Origin: Caballeronia sordidicola
GTDB taxonomy: Bacteria; Pseudomonadota; Gammaproteobacteria; Burkholderiales; Burkholderiaceae
Assembly: GCF_002220365.1 (NCBI RefSeq)
Contig: NZ_MTHB01000057.1
Span: 1-59,223 of the forward strand
Direction: 5' to 3'
Length of the DNA stretch: 59,223 bases
The notes beneath the pieces were generated by a model, which searched no databases, was not told the DNA's origin, and saw only the letters and a program-made list of their open reading frames with translations. Within the stretch, counting starts at the first letter, position 1. Every line of letters begins with the position of its first letter. This document shows, piece after piece, positions 1 to 8,196 of this stretch. A program made the position numbers and the translations under genes.

Positions 1-235
1 CGACGCTCAGCAGTTCCGTGCATGGCATGCTCGGCGCAACGTCGAGTGCAGGGACGACGAGCTTGCCTTCACGATATTGCTTGCGCCATCCGAACACTAC
101 ATTGGCGTTGATGTCGTGCCGGCGCGCAACAATCGACACCGACATGCCAGGCACCAACGTCTCTCTGATCACCTGCTGCTTGAATTTTCGCGCGTACGTG
201 CGACGGGGATGGGCTGCGCCCCCTGCGTTCGACAT
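1..235 (-). CDS. tnpA: IS66-family accessory protein TnpA (partial, C-terminus off the window)
   Basis: Minus-strand frame starting ATG at 235 and open to the left edge (78 codons visible). The protein starts MSNAGGAAHPRRTYARKF and has the helix-turn-helix layout of IS66 OrfA/TnpA (KQQVIRETLVPGMSVSIVAR, then INANVVFGWRKQYREGKL). This small protein is needed, with TnpB and the TnpC transposase, for IS66 transposition. TnpB and TnpC should lie further left. Confidence 0.8.
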   Translation of the reverse strand, partial: MSNAGGAAHPRRTYARKFKQQVIRETLVPGMSVSIVARRHDINANVVFGWRKQYREGKLVVPALDVAPSMPCTELLSV

Positions 236-319
236 GGCTGACTGGCTCCGTTGATCTGAACGCCCTCATCATGCTTTGGAAAAGTCAGCATGGCGAAACG
301 GTCGGGCCGAGCCGCTTAC
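1..319 (-). mobile_element. IS66-family insertion sequence, right end only (partial)
   Basis: Reading the minus strand from 319, the sequence begins GTAAGCGGCTCGG, the GTAAGC start typical of IS66-family terminal inverted repeats, followed about 80 bases later by the start of an IS66-type tnpA. The element continues off the left edge. IS66 elements make 8-bp target duplications, so 320-327 (gatgcgcc) would be one copy; the other is outside the window and cannot be checked. Confidence 0.65.
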
Positions 320-379
320 GATGCGCCTCTCTGTGAGGCCATTGCTCTAGTCATTTTCTGACTGGCGGTTTTCCTCGCA

Positions 380-1450
380 ATGATTTGGTACAAATTAGGA
401 CGACTTACTGTATATGCTGCCGCAACGGGGATGTTGATCTGTTGCGCAACGTACCAGACTGCCCGGGCAGGACAAGTGTGGTCAATTGTGACGGAGTATC
501 CCGCCGACACGGTGGCGGGCCGCGGGGTCGATCTATTTTCCGCAGCTTTGTCGAAGCATACGGGCGGGGCCCTGACCGGTAAAACCCAATTCAAGACGAA
601 GCGTGGGTCAACCGATCTCGTATCGGCAGTTCTGGAAGACCATATCCAGGTGGCTGACGTGTTCAGTGGCGAGTTGACGCAGATCGACCCCCTTTTTGAA
701 TTGCCGACGTTGCCTTTCGAGGTCCAGTCAGTAGACGAATCACGACGCCTTGCTTGCCTCGCAGAGCCGGCTTACCGAAATGCGCTTTCCCGCGCGGGAC
801 TTCACATGCTGTTCATGTCGCCATGGCCGCCCACCGGATTGTGGTCGCGTCAGCCGATAGCAACGGTTGCGGACATCGCAAGCCTCCGGATACGCACATA
901 CGACGCTGCCTCGGCCGCAGTGCTGACCAGCGTAGGCGCACGCGCAGCGGTGCTCTCCGTTCGGGACGTTAAGCCACTGCTGCGCATTGGCGCGCTCGAT
1001 GGTGTGTTGTCGTCCGGCGATGGGGCAGTAGGGAAATCGTTGCAAGCGGATCTTCCCAACTTCGCCTCGATTCATTACGCGTTCCCGGTGTCGTTCGTCG
1101 TGATGAGTCAGGCGCGATACGAGGCGCTTCCGGAATATTTGCGATTCGATCTAGATAAAGCAGTCGCTGAAGTCCAAGAGAAGCAGTGGACCGCTTTGCC
1201 GGCACGCATTGAGCAAAACTATGCCGAGATGCGGCGTGCCGGCGTAGCCGTGAACATTTCCATCGACGGGACATTGCGCGAACGCCTCAACGAAGTAGGG
1301 CAGGCGCGTCTTGATGACTGGATTTCCCGGGTTCCGCCGAATGAAGCCGGCTTCATTACGCGGTTTCGGAGACGGGGGAGGGTGTTGGCACAGCACGTAT
1401 GCCCCTCGATCTCGTTAGAGGCCGTGGAATGCGCACACAAACTGTCCTGA
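380..1450 (+). CDS. TRAP-type transporter solute-binding protein (DctP/TeaA-like)
   Basis: 356 residues with an N-terminal signal sequence (hydrophobic residues about 10-28, ending ARA), so a periplasmic protein. The body resembles DctP-family substrate-binding proteins of TRAP transporters: [10 protein letters not shown] near the mature N-terminus, [13 protein letters not shown] in the first lobe, a GLWSRQPI strand and the conserved [11 protein letters not shown] segment holding the arginine that usually clamps a carboxylate. Such proteins capture organic acids for DctQM permeases, but no dctQ or dctM is present here. It lies directly right of the IS66 end, and the oxoprolinase gene follows, suggesting carboxylate or oxoproline uptake (inference from neighbours). 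Confidence 0.75.
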   Translation: MIWYKLGRLTVYAAATGMLICCATYQTARAGQVWSIVTEYPADTVAGRGVDLFSAALSKHTGGALTGKTQFKTKRGSTDLVSAVLEDHIQVADVFSGELTQIDPLFELPTLPFEVQSVDESRRLACLAEPAYRNALSRAGLHMLFMSPWPPTGLWSRQPIATVADIASLRIRTYDAASAAVLTSVGARAAVLSVRDVKPLLRIGALDGVLSSGDGAVGKSLQADLPNFASIHYAFPVSFVVMSQARYEALPEYLRFDLDKAVAEVQEKQWTALPARIEQNYAEMRRAGVAVNISIDGTLRERLNEVGQARLDDWISRVPPNEAGFITRFRRRGRVLAQHVCPSISLEAVECAHKLS

Positions 1451-1550
1451 GTGGCCGCGTTCTAGCCGCCGTTGTTGCACCGCCGACATGCTGCAATTCG
1501 CATTGGGTACGTCGCGCATGTCTGATATGAGGATACAGGTGGGACCTGAC

Positions 1551-2339
1551 ATGACTTCAAAAACAATTGATCTTAACGTGGACATCGGCGAAGGCTTCGA
1601 ACACGACATTGCATTGCTGGGCTTCGCCAGTTCGGCCAACATTGCCTGCGGCTGGCACGCGGGCGATGCGTCAACGATGAAACGCGTCGCAGGAGAAGCA
1701 CTTCGGCGTGGCGTCGCAATTGGTGCTCACCCCGGATACCCCGACCGGGAGAACTTCGGTCGGACAGCAATGAACCTTCCGCCCGAAGACGTGTATTCCG
1801 GAGTGCAGTATCAGATCGGCGCACTCTCGGCCATTGTGAGCAGCCTGGGCGGTCGTCTTGCGCATGTGAAACCGCATGGCGCTCTGTACAACGAGGCAGA
1901 AAGACATAGACATCTCGCCTACGCGATCGTGCAGGCAGTCTTGGATTTTAATCCGGAGCTTGCGATTTTCGGGCTTGCGGGCGGACAACTGGTTCGTATT
2001 GCTCGCGAGGCCGGGCTGTCAGCCGTTGAGGAAGTGTTTGCGGATAGGGGCTACATGCCGGATGGCCAACTCGTGCCGCGCACGGAGCCCGGCGCACTTC
2101 TCGAAAATGACGCGGCTGCATGCGAACAAGCACTGGGAATGGTGCGCGATGAGCTCGTACGTGCCCGTGATGGCAGTTGGATACAGGTGTGCCCCGATAC
2201 AGTGTGCTTGCACGGAGACGGGCCGCACGCGGTGACGTTTGCCAAACAGATTTGTGCCGCGCTGGACAAAGCCGACATAGCGGTTCGCTCATCAAGTCGC
2301 TCAGCGCCACTGATTCCGGACGTTGAGTTGAATAGCTGA
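1551..2339 (+). CDS. pxpA: 5-oxoprolinase subunit PxpA (LamB/YcsF family)
   Basis: 262 residues from the ATG at 1551, which follows an AGGTGGGA ribosome site; an upstream in-frame ATG at 1488 would add 21 non-conserved residues. Family hallmarks: LNVDIGEGF at the N-terminus, [55 protein letters not shown] and [10 protein letters not shown]. PxpA acts with PxpB and PxpC in ATP-dependent opening of 5-oxoproline to glutamate. The pxpBC partners are not in the window, so it is either an orphan or works with chromosomal subunits. Confidence 0.9.
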   Translation: MTSKTIDLNVDIGEGFEHDIALLGFASSANIACGWHAGDASTMKRVAGEALRRGVAIGAHPGYPDRENFGRTAMNLPPEDVYSGVQYQIGALSAIVSSLGGRLAHVKPHGALYNEAERHRHLAYAIVQAVLDFNPELAIFGLAGGQLVRIAREAGLSAVEEVFADRGYMPDGQLVPRTEPGALLENDAAACEQALGMVRDELVRARDGSWIQVCPDTVCLHGDGPHAVTFAKQICAALDKADIAVRSSSRSAPLIPDVELNS

Positions 2340-2344
2340 GGTAG

Positions 2345-2743
2345 TCAGGAAATGAGGTCGATCGCTTTCTGCGCGACGAGTGGATCGACCTGGCCGGTTT
2401 CGGAAGCGGTCTGATAAATCAACGCGACAAGCTTCGCTTTTTTTTCCACGTCCATGGAATGCCCAACGGCCGAGATACTGGTTTCGATGATGGTGAACAC
2501 GTTTTGTAGCAATTGCTCATCAACAGCGCCGTAGCGCGGGGCTCGTTTTCCGGTTAGCAAGTACCACACGTCAAAGCCGTGCTCGAGCAGAGTCATGAGA
2601 TAGCCAGCGTCCGGATAACGCTGTTCTTTTTCGTAGGCAGATTGCGTCTTGCGGTTGATGCCTGTCCATTCGGAGATGTTTCCCTGAGTAAGTCCGAGCC
2701 GGTCACGCTCTTCGGCCAGGCGCAAACTAAATGTAGATGGCAT
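2345..2743 (-). CDS. XRE-family repressor (phage CI-like)
   Basis: 132 residues from the ATG at 2743. Residues about 5-60 form a helix-turn-helix of XRE type (LRLAEERDRLGLTQGNISEW, then NRKTQSAYEKEQRYPDAGYL), followed by the short GFDVWYLLTGKRAPR tail seen in phage-like regulators. Longer upstream frames exist but cross the operator region and have no regulator-like sequence. It is divergent from the gp16-like gene at 2833; the 89-bp gap holds a palindromic operator. By position it probably represses itself and the gp16-like gene. Confidence 0.75.
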   Translation of the reverse strand: MPSTFSLRLAEERDRLGLTQGNISEWTGINRKTQSAYEKEQRYPDAGYLMTLLEHGFDVWYLLTGKRAPRYGAVDEQLLQNVFTIIETSISAVGHSMDVEKKAKLVALIYQTASETGQVDPLVAQKAIDLIS

Positions 2744-2767
2744 ATAAATTGGTCTTAAATGTTGCAA

Positions 2768-2787
2768 ATGGGACGTAAATGTCCCAT
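2768..2787. promoter_or_regulatory. Operator palindrome between divergent regulators
   Basis: Perfect 7-bp inverted repeat ATGGGAC - gtaaat - GTCCCAT between the divergent starts at 2743 and 2833. It lies 24 bases upstream of the repressor start and 45 bases upstream of the gp16-like start, the expected place for an autoregulatory operator. Binding is inferred from position and symmetry. Confidence 0.6.
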
Positions 2788-2832
2788 ACTGGTTGTAGTT
2801 TACCTTTAGTCGATCAGTATACGGGCCACTGC

Positions 2833-3054
2833 ATGGCACTGAAAACATTGGAAGAGGTACGCGCAGAGTTCGACCGGTGTGGCGTCTCCGTTTCGAGCTG
2901 GGCGGTAAAACATGGAATTCCCCGCAACATTGCGAGCGGAGTGCTGCAAGGGAGACTGAAGGGCAAGCGTGGCCACGCGCACAACGCGGCGGTCTTGCTG
3001 GGATTGAAGGAGGGCGTTGTGAATCTTCAAATGCCCGCGGGCATTCAGGACTGA
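2833..3054 (+). CDS. Phage-associated DNA-binding protein, BcepMu gp16 family
   Basis: 73 residues from the ATG at 2833. MALKTLEEVRAEFDRCGVSV followed by SWAVKHGIPRNIASGVLQGR and GHAHNAAVLLGLKEGVV matches the short helix-turn-helix proteins of the BcepMu gp16 family, found divergently next to repressors in Mu-like phages and Burkholderia elements. Function is presumed regulatory. It leads into the transfer block and may help control it; that is inference. Confidence 0.7.
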   Translation: MALKTLEEVRAEFDRCGVSVSSWAVKHGIPRNIASGVLQGRLKGKRGHAHNAAVLLGLKEGVVNLQMPAGIQD

Positions 3055-3135
3055 AAGATAGGAAAGCGGTTGATGCCGGTGCTACTAACACCGACACCAA
3101 CCTAACCATGAAGTTGGTAACTTACGAGGTCCCAC

Positions 3136-3762
3136 ATGGCTAAGGCCATTATAAACCGCGTGTGGCGAGGTCTTCTCGCGCCGTCGCTTCGACGCCTCAC
3201 TCGGGCGGTGTTGTCCGCGTGCGTTGCACTGCCACTTGCACAGCCCGTTATCGCGCAAGCCGACGACTGGGGCTGCCAGGTGCTGTTGTGCCTGTCCGAT
3301 CCCCGTGGCCCGGAAGCAGAAGGGGCGTGCGTTCCGCCGATCGAGAAACTGTGGACGGCACTTCGCCACGGTGACCCGTTTCCCACCTGTGATCTGAATT
3401 CCAGCGTCGCCGATCTCCCGCCGCAAATCCGCAGCGCCATTCCAGCGAGCACGCTTGCCAGCCTCGGCAACGGCACTGGTGCCGCCAATGTCGGCGCCAG
3501 CGCAAATTATTGCCGTCCTAATCTTTTGTTCTGGGGTGGTCCCGAGCAAAGCGAGCTGCTGTGCGGCGCCACCGGTGCGATCAACGTGAACATCGATGGC
3601 AAGCTTTGGTCGCGGGTGTGGTGGAACACCACGCAAGGCGCGACTGTCAGCGAATACTACGGCGACGGTACTACGCCGACATATGATCCGGCCACCGCTC
3701 AGCAGCAATTCCTCCAGCTACAGAATCAGCAGAACTCGGCCTCCGGTGGTCAGGGCGGTTAA
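3136..3762 (+). CDS. trbM: TrbM/KikA-family conjugal transfer protein
   Basis: 208 residues with a signal peptide (residues about 1-42, ending VIAQA). The mature part has the TrbM signature: DDWGCQVLLCLSDPRGP, CVPPIEKLW, GDPFPTCD and a C-terminal Cys and Trp-rich region (NYCRPN, LWSRVWWN), then a Gln-rich tail. TrbM/KikA proteins are secreted conjugation accessory proteins in IncP, IncN and IncW plasmids with a probable periplasmic role. A GAGG ribosome site lies 7 bases upstream. It heads the rightward transfer block. Confidence 0.8.
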   Translation: MAKAIINRVWRGLLAPSLRRLTRAVLSACVALPLAQPVIAQADDWGCQVLLCLSDPRGPEAEGACVPPIEKLWTALRHGDPFPTCDLNSSVADLPPQIRSAIPASTLASLGNGTGAANVGASANYCRPNLLFWGGPEQSELLCGATGAINVNIDGKLWSRVWWNTTQGATVSEYYGDGTTPTYDPATAQQQFLQLQNQQNSASGGQGG

Positions 3763-3834
3763 GCGCGCGTCGATCTCGCTGACCGGCGTCTAGTCGTCTA
3801 GCAGCACTCAACCTCACAACTTCCGGATCAAACA

Positions 3835-4053
3835 ATGTCTATCTTACTGACTCAAGAGCAACGCGAAGTATTCCTAAACTCCAACGAGTGTGTCGGTGGC
3901 CTTGAACGCGCGATTCGTGAGTTGCAGGGAGCGAACCCTGGTGCGTTCCATACCGACGCGACGTTGGCGCAGCGCATTTTCTTCGACCAGCCGTTGCATG
4001 GTGAGCCGCATCACGGCTTCGTGCGCTCGATGTCGCAACAGAAAGCGGCTTAA
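3835..4053 (+). CDS. Small protein of unknown function, plasmid transfer block
   Basis: 72 residues (MSILLTQEQREVFLNSNECV start), no signal peptide or membrane segment, mildly acidic. It sits 72 bases after trbM and 11 bases before topB on the same strand, so it is probably co-transcribed. I do not recognise a family. Codon use resembles its neighbours, which supports a real gene. Confidence 0.6.
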   Translation: MSILLTQEQREVFLNSNECVGGLERAIRELQGANPGAFHTDATLAQRIFFDQPLHGEPHHGFVRSMSQQKAA

Positions 4054-4064
4054 GGAATCTCACG

Positions 4065-6173
4065 ATGCGCCTGTTCATTTCTGAAAAGCCCAGTCTTGCA
4101 GAAGCCGTTGCCAAGGTGTTGCCGGGTGCCGTGCGCAAGGACGGTGCGATCACCTATGTCGGTGACGATGCGTTCGTGCCGCTCGCCGGTCACGCGCTCG
4201 CGCAAGCGATGCCCGATGCCTATCTGCCCGACGATGTACCGCTTAACAAGAAGGGCAACAAGATCTGGCGCGAGCAGGATCTGCCGATCGTACCCACCAC
4301 CTGGATCATGGAACCCGAAGCTCGGCTGCAGCGCAACCTCGCCGCGATCGAAAAACTGCTCAAGACAGTCGACGAAGTGGTCCACCTCGGCGACCCGGAG
4401 CCGGAAGGGCAACTGATCGTCGACGAAGTGCTCCACTACTTCGGCAACCGGAAGCCCGTGATTCGGCTCCTCGTGAACGACTATAACGAGACGAAGGTCC
4501 GCCAGTCACTTGCGAACATGCGCAGCAATGACGCACCCGAGTTTCGTGCCTGGTACAGATGGGCCTATGCGCAATCGCACTACAACTGGTTGTTCGGCCT
4601 GAATCTGACACGCGCGGCGACCTTGCGGGCGCGCGCACTCGGTTTCGACGGTGCGCTGACGGTCGGCAGCGTGCAGACACCGGCGCTCAAGATTGTCTGT
4701 GACCGGGATCGTGCGATCGAAACGTTCAGGTCGGTGCCGTATTTCACGATGACCGCGCGCATCGAACATGCAAACGGGCCTTTCATTGGAATGTGGAAAG
4801 CGAGCGACGAACAGGCGGGACTGGATGATGCGAAGCGCCTGGTAGATGGATCCGTCGCCAAAGCGCTGACGGAGCGCCTGAGCGGACAGATCGCGAGCAT
4901 CACCGACTACGAGAAGGCTGAGCGCCGCGAGGGTGCGCCGCTGCCGATGTCGCTCAACGAGCTGACGGTGGCCGCCTGTACCAAATTTGGTTGCACGGGA
5001 GCAGAGGTCCTGGAGGCCGCGCAAAAGCTGTACGACCGTCCCTTGCAGCTGACGACCTATCCGCGCACTGAAGTGCGGCATTTGTCCGAAGCGCAGCACG
5101 CGGACGCACCGGAGATCCTCGCTGCACTTCGAAAGAACCTGCCCGCCATGCAAGGCGTGATCGATCGTACGGATCCGTCGCTCAAGTCCTCGGCCTTCAA
5201 TGACAAAAAGGTCGATGGCACGAGCCATCACGGCATCGTGCCAACGGTAGCAACCGCCGATCTTTCCGGCCTCACGCCGCTTGAACGAAACGTGTACGAC
5301 ATGATTGTGCGCAGCTATCTCGCGCAGTTCTATCCGCCAGCGGTCTTCATGCAGACCAAGATTGAAGCCCATGTCGATGGCGAGCGATTTCTTGCCAGTG
5401 GCAAAACGCCGGTGTCGCTTGGCTGGCGCGAGGTCTATGCGCCGGTTGAAGACGACGCGGCGGCCGCCAGCGCTGACGCCGATGGTAGCGAGGGCAAGCA
5501 GCACTTGCCAGCGATGGCCCAGGGCGACGCTGTCACGTGTGCGGCTTGCACGCTGCAGAGCCGGGAGACAAAAGCGCCTGAGCGGTTTGATGAATCCTCG
5601 CTGCTCAAGGCGATGATCGATCTGCACAAGTTCACCACCGATCCGGCCGCGAAGGCACGCCTCAAAGAAGGCAAGGGGATCGGCACCAGTGCCACGCGCG
5701 CCGGGATCATTTCGGAGCTACGAGAGCGGGGCTTTCTGGAACCGCTGAAGGGCTCGAAGACCAAGTTCATGACGAGCAAGAGCGGCCGTGGATTGCTCGA
5801 TGCGCTGCCCGGGCCCGTGAAGGATCCGACGATGGCTGGCATGTTCAAGATCGCGCTTGATGGCGTGGCTTCGGGGGAGATCAGCTATGAGCAGTTTATC
5901 GAACGCAATGTCGGGTTTATCACGAAGGTCGTGACCGGCCTGCGTACCGCGTCGATGAACTTGCCGGTGGCACCCGGTGTGCCGTGCCCGAAATGCAGGA
6001 GCGGCCAGTTGCGCCAGCTCAAGAGCGAGAAGGGACCTTTCTGGGGCTGCTCGAATTTCACTGCTGAGCCCAAGTGTTCGGCGTCTTATCCCGACCAGGA
6101 CGGCAAACCCAATTTCCAGATGAAGGCAAAGCCGGCTAAGGGCTTCGGAATCAAGAAAGTGGAGGTCGCGTGA
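4065..6173 (+). CDS. topB: Plasmid DNA topoisomerase III (TopB/TraE type)
   Basis: 702 residues, type IA topoisomerase. N-terminal Toprim domain begins MRLFISEKPSLAEAVAKVLPG and holds the acidic stretch HLGDPEPEGQLIVDEVL. The active-site tyrosine is Y332 in LTTYPRTEV. SSAFNDKKVDGTSHHGIVPT and GIGTSATRAGII are further family motifs. A C-terminal zinc-ribbon-like segment (CPKCRSGQLRQLKSEKGPFW, then C) probably binds single-stranded DNA. Such plasmid TopB/TraE enzymes are thought to decatenate or relax plasmid DNA during replication and transfer. The stop overlaps the next start (TGATG). Confidence 0.92.
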   Translation: MRLFISEKPSLAEAVAKVLPGAVRKDGAITYVGDDAFVPLAGHALAQAMPDAYLPDDVPLNKKGNKIWREQDLPIVPTTWIMEPEARLQRNLAAIEKLLKTVDEVVHLGDPEPEGQLIVDEVLHYFGNRKPVIRLLVNDYNETKVRQSLANMRSNDAPEFRAWYRWAYAQSHYNWLFGLNLTRAATLRARALGFDGALTVGSVQTPALKIVCDRDRAIETFRSVPYFTMTARIEHANGPFIGMWKASDEQAGLDDAKRLVDGSVAKALTERLSGQIASITDYEKAERREGAPLPMSLNELTVAACTKFGCTGAEVLEAAQKLYDRPLQLTTYPRTEVRHLSEAQHADAPEILAALRKNLPAMQGVIDRTDPSLKSSAFNDKKVDGTSHHGIVPTVATADLSGLTPLERNVYDMIVRSYLAQFYPPAVFMQTKIEAHVDGERFLASGKTPVSLGWREVYAPVEDDAAAASADADGSEGKQHLPAMAQGDAVTCAACTLQSRETKAPERFDESSLLKAMIDLHKFTTDPAAKARLKEGKGIGTSATRAGIISELRERGFLEPLKGSKTKFMTSKSGRGLLDALPGPVKDPTMAGMFKIALDGVASGEISYEQFIERNVGFITKVVTGLRTASMNLPVAPGVPCPKCRSGQLRQLKSEKGPFWGCSNFTAEPKCSASYPDQDGKPNFQMKAKPAKGFGIKKVEVA

Positions 6174-6475
6174 TGGATTTTTTCGGAATAAAGGCCAAGC
6201 GTCAGCTCGCAGCGATTCAGGAAGTGGTCGCGCAAAGTGCGCGTGGAATTCATAAGCGCATCGACGAAAACCGAGAGTTACTCGAAACGCTTCAGAGAGA
6301 CTTTCCGCATCTGTTGAGCAGCTACTGGTGGATTGAAGGATGGGTTGAGTCACAGGATCAGTTCCTGACTGATCTGGCGCTCGCCACCGGGGTGGTGCGG
6401 GGCTTGTCGAACCAAAACTTCCCGCGCCCGTGGCCGGGCCGACTGAGCGAGCGCGCGAAACGCGGGGAGAAATGA
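6173..6475 (+). CDS. Small hypothetical protein after topB
   Basis: 100 residues starting at the ATG that overlaps the topB stop by one base, a sign of translational coupling. N-terminal half is helical and charged (KAKRQLAAIQEVVAQSARGI, IDENRELLETLQRDFPHLLS), followed by SSYWWIEGWVESQDQFLTDL. No signal peptide. Family not recognised. Its stop overlaps the next start. Confidence 0.65.
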   Translation: MDFFGIKAKRQLAAIQEVVAQSARGIHKRIDENRELLETLQRDFPHLLSSYWWIEGWVESQDQFLTDLALATGVVRGLSNQNFPRPWPGRLSERAKRGEK

Positions 6476-6741
6476 TGGCCAAGCAACCTGAAGATACCCC
6501 AACGACCGACCTGTTCGATAGCGCGCTGTCAGAAAACGTCGGCCACACGCTGCAGTTTGGCAAGACCGGCGCTGGCAAAACGGTGTGGTCCGTTGCCGAG
6601 TCTGTATCTCGCAGTCGCACGTTCCGTGCTCGTCGCAAGCTTTTCCCGAGCGATGGTACTTCCCGCGACACCGCCGCTTGCGAGCTGTGTGGCACGCGCC
6701 ATCAGGACCCAAGCAAACGCACGCGGTGGGGTGGCAAATGA
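6475..6741 (+). CDS. Short protein with an isolated Walker A motif
   Basis: 88 residues from the ATG at 6475 (a tandem ATG at 6472 is the alternative). VGHTLQFGKTGAGKTVWSV at residues about 23-41 is a clear P-loop resembling the GHTLxxGxTGAGKT of VirB4 ATPases. No Walker B or other ATPase motif follows; the protein ends CELCGTRHQDPSKRTRWGGK. It overlaps both neighbours at ATGATG/TGA junctions. It may be a relic of a larger VirB4-like gene or a short nucleotide-binding protein. Function unknown. Confidence 0.55.
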   Translation: MAKQPEDTPTTDLFDSALSENVGHTLQFGKTGAGKTVWSVAESVSRSRTFRARRKLFPSDGTSRDTAACELCGTRHQDPSKRTRWGGK

Positions 6742-7502
6742 TGCCCGTCGATTTCAATACGCTCGCCCAGCAGTGCGCGCCGGCCGTTCACCCGAGCACA
6801 TTGCAGGCGATCGTGCGCACCGAATCGGGCTTTCAGCCCTATGCGATCGGCGTCGTTGGCGGCCGTCTTGTGCGCCAGCCGCACAGTCGCGACGAAGCGG
6901 TCGCGACCGTGAAGGCACTGGATGCGGCGGGCTGGAACTACAGCGTGGGCTTAAGTCAGGTGAACCGCGCCAACCTTGGCCGCTACGGGCTGACCGGTCA
7001 GGACGCGGCAGCTGCGTTCGATCCGTGCGCGAACCTGCGTGCCGGTTCCGCGATTCTCGCCGACTGTTATCGCCGCGCCTCGGCGCGGATGGGTGCGGGG
7101 CAGCAGGCCTTGCGCGCGGCGTTCAGTTGCTACTACAGCGGTAACTTCCAGCGCGGCTTTACCGCCGACTCCGGCGCCCGGTATGCGCAGTCCAGCTACG
7201 TGCAGCGAGTCGTGGCAAACGCGTTGCCCGCGCCTGCTGGCGTGACGAACACCGCGGTCGTAACAGATGAGGTGCAGGCGCAGATGGCATTGCAGGTGCA
7301 GACCGAAGCGAACGTACACGTCAACGAGCCAGCCAGCGCGCAAGCGATTCCGGTCGTGCCTGCCGTGACGCCCGAGTCAGGGTTGCGTGGGATATCAGGG
7401 CAAGTGGCGCGCACCGTCCGGCCAGCGCCACTGGACGAGCCGCCCGCGCTCGGCGGGAAGGCGCGAGCGCATGCGACATGGGACACGTTCGGCGACTTTT
7501 GA
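6738..7502 (+). CDS. virB1: VirB1 lytic transglycosylase
   Basis: 254 residues. The SLT domain occupies about residues 10-150: catalytic glutamate E29 in AIVRTESGFQPYAIG, then NYSVGLSQVNRANLGRYGL, FDPCANLRAGSAIL and SCYYSGNFQRGF, as in VirB1. It opens peptidoglycan locally for the secretion channel. There is no obvious signal peptide, unlike many VirB1 proteins, so export is unclear. The C-terminal 90 residues are Val/Ala/Pro-rich and end ATWDTFGDF. The start overlaps the previous gene (ATGATG). A degraded copy of its 3' end lies at 7832-7868. Confidence 0.88.
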   Translation: MMPVDFNTLAQQCAPAVHPSTLQAIVRTESGFQPYAIGVVGGRLVRQPHSRDEAVATVKALDAAGWNYSVGLSQVNRANLGRYGLTGQDAAAAFDPCANLRAGSAILADCYRRASARMGAGQQALRAAFSCYYSGNFQRGFTADSGARYAQSSYVQRVVANALPAPAGVTNTAVVTDEVQAQMALQVQTEANVHVNEPASAQAIPVVPAVTPESGLRGISGQVARTVRPAPLDEPPALGGKARAHATWDTFGDF

Positions 7503-7526
7503 TTTTTCTAGCCACAGGAGGCGGTC

Positions 7527-7709
7527 ATGAGAGTTTCGAAAGCATTGCATCGGGCAGCGCACAAGAGTCTGGATGGTCACGTCAGGTTTGTGGTGCGCAG
7601 GGGTAACCAGGTGTGTGTGTTCGCGCTGCGTGACTTTGCGAACGGTGCACATGGCACGCAGATTGAGGCGGCGTATTCCTACGGCCGCCTGGTCACGGGC
7701 CGTCGCTAG
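7527..7709 (+). CDS. Small hypothetical protein between virB1 and virB2
   Basis: 60 residues, basic (MRVSKALHRAAHKSLDGHVR start, ends GRLVTGRR). It has the strongest ribosome site of the region (AGGAGGCGGTC before ATG), which supports translation. No recognised family, signal peptide or membrane segment. It lies between virB1 and a duplicated virB1 tail, suggesting insertion by duplication. Confidence 0.5.
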   Translation: MRVSKALHRAAHKSLDGHVRFVVRRGNQVCVFALRDFANGAHGTQIEAAYSYGRLVTGRR

Positions 7710-7831
7710 CGCGGGTATCGGTTTCTAACGAGCTTCATCTAGTTTTCGGTTTCGGACTACTCAATCCGATCCGCCCGCCATCGAGCTGCGCGCTCGATGC
7801 CGGCGAGCGAAGTATCACCCCTGAGGAATCT

Positions 7832-7868
7832 CCACGGCGATCGTGGGACACCTTCGGCGAATTTTGAC
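7832..7868 (+). repeat. Degenerate duplicate of the virB1 3' end
   Basis: TGGGACACCTTCGGCGAATT then TTGA at 7843-7867 repeats the last codons of virB1 (TGGGACACGTTCGGCGACTT then TTGA at 7478-7502) with two mismatches and would encode WDTFGEF-stop. The open frame behind it (about 7720-7867) is not otherwise virB1-like. It indicates a past partial duplication around the 60-residue gene. Confidence 0.55.
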
Positions 7869-7890
7869 CTAACCTGAAATGAGGCACTTC

Positions 7891-8196
7891 ATGAAATTGA
7901 GCATCAAACCTTCCGTTCGCTTGTCCGCCCTGCTTGGCAGCACGCTTGCAGTCACCTCGGGTGCGGCCAATTCCAGCGGCTTGGACTCTGGCACCACCGC
8001 CGTCACCAGCTTTGAAGTCTGGTTCTACGCGTTGGGCGGCATCCTCGCGATCTGCTACCTGCTGTGGGTGGGCCTGCAATGCTGGTCCAACAAAGCCGAC
8101 TGGGTGCATGACTTTGGCGGCGCCATCGCCAAGGTCGCAGCAGTGGGTAGCGTTAGCGTGCTTGCTCCGTGGGCATGGACCCTCATGACGTCATGA
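7891..8196 (+). CDS. virB2: VirB2 major pilin
   Basis: 101 residues from the ATG at 7891, which has an AGG site six bases upstream; an in-frame ATG at 7879 is less well placed. A long cleavable leader (SVRLSALLGSTLAVTSGAAN) precedes two hydrophobic helices, VWFYALGGILAICYLLWVGL and IAKVAAVGSVSVLAPWAWTL, the VirB2/TrbC two-helix pilin layout. It is the T4SS pilus subunit in the inner membrane before assembly. Its stop overlaps the virB3 start (ATGA). Confidence 0.85.
   Translation: MKLSIKPSVRLSALLGSTLAVTSGAANSSGLDSGTTAVTSFEVWFYALGGILAICYLLWVGLQCWSNKADWVHDFGGAIAKVAAVGSVSVLAPWAWTLMTS

Noticed and set aside
4506..5627. 373-codon minus-strand frame within topB
   Set aside because: Antisense to topoisomerase motifs; Arg/His-rich shadow.
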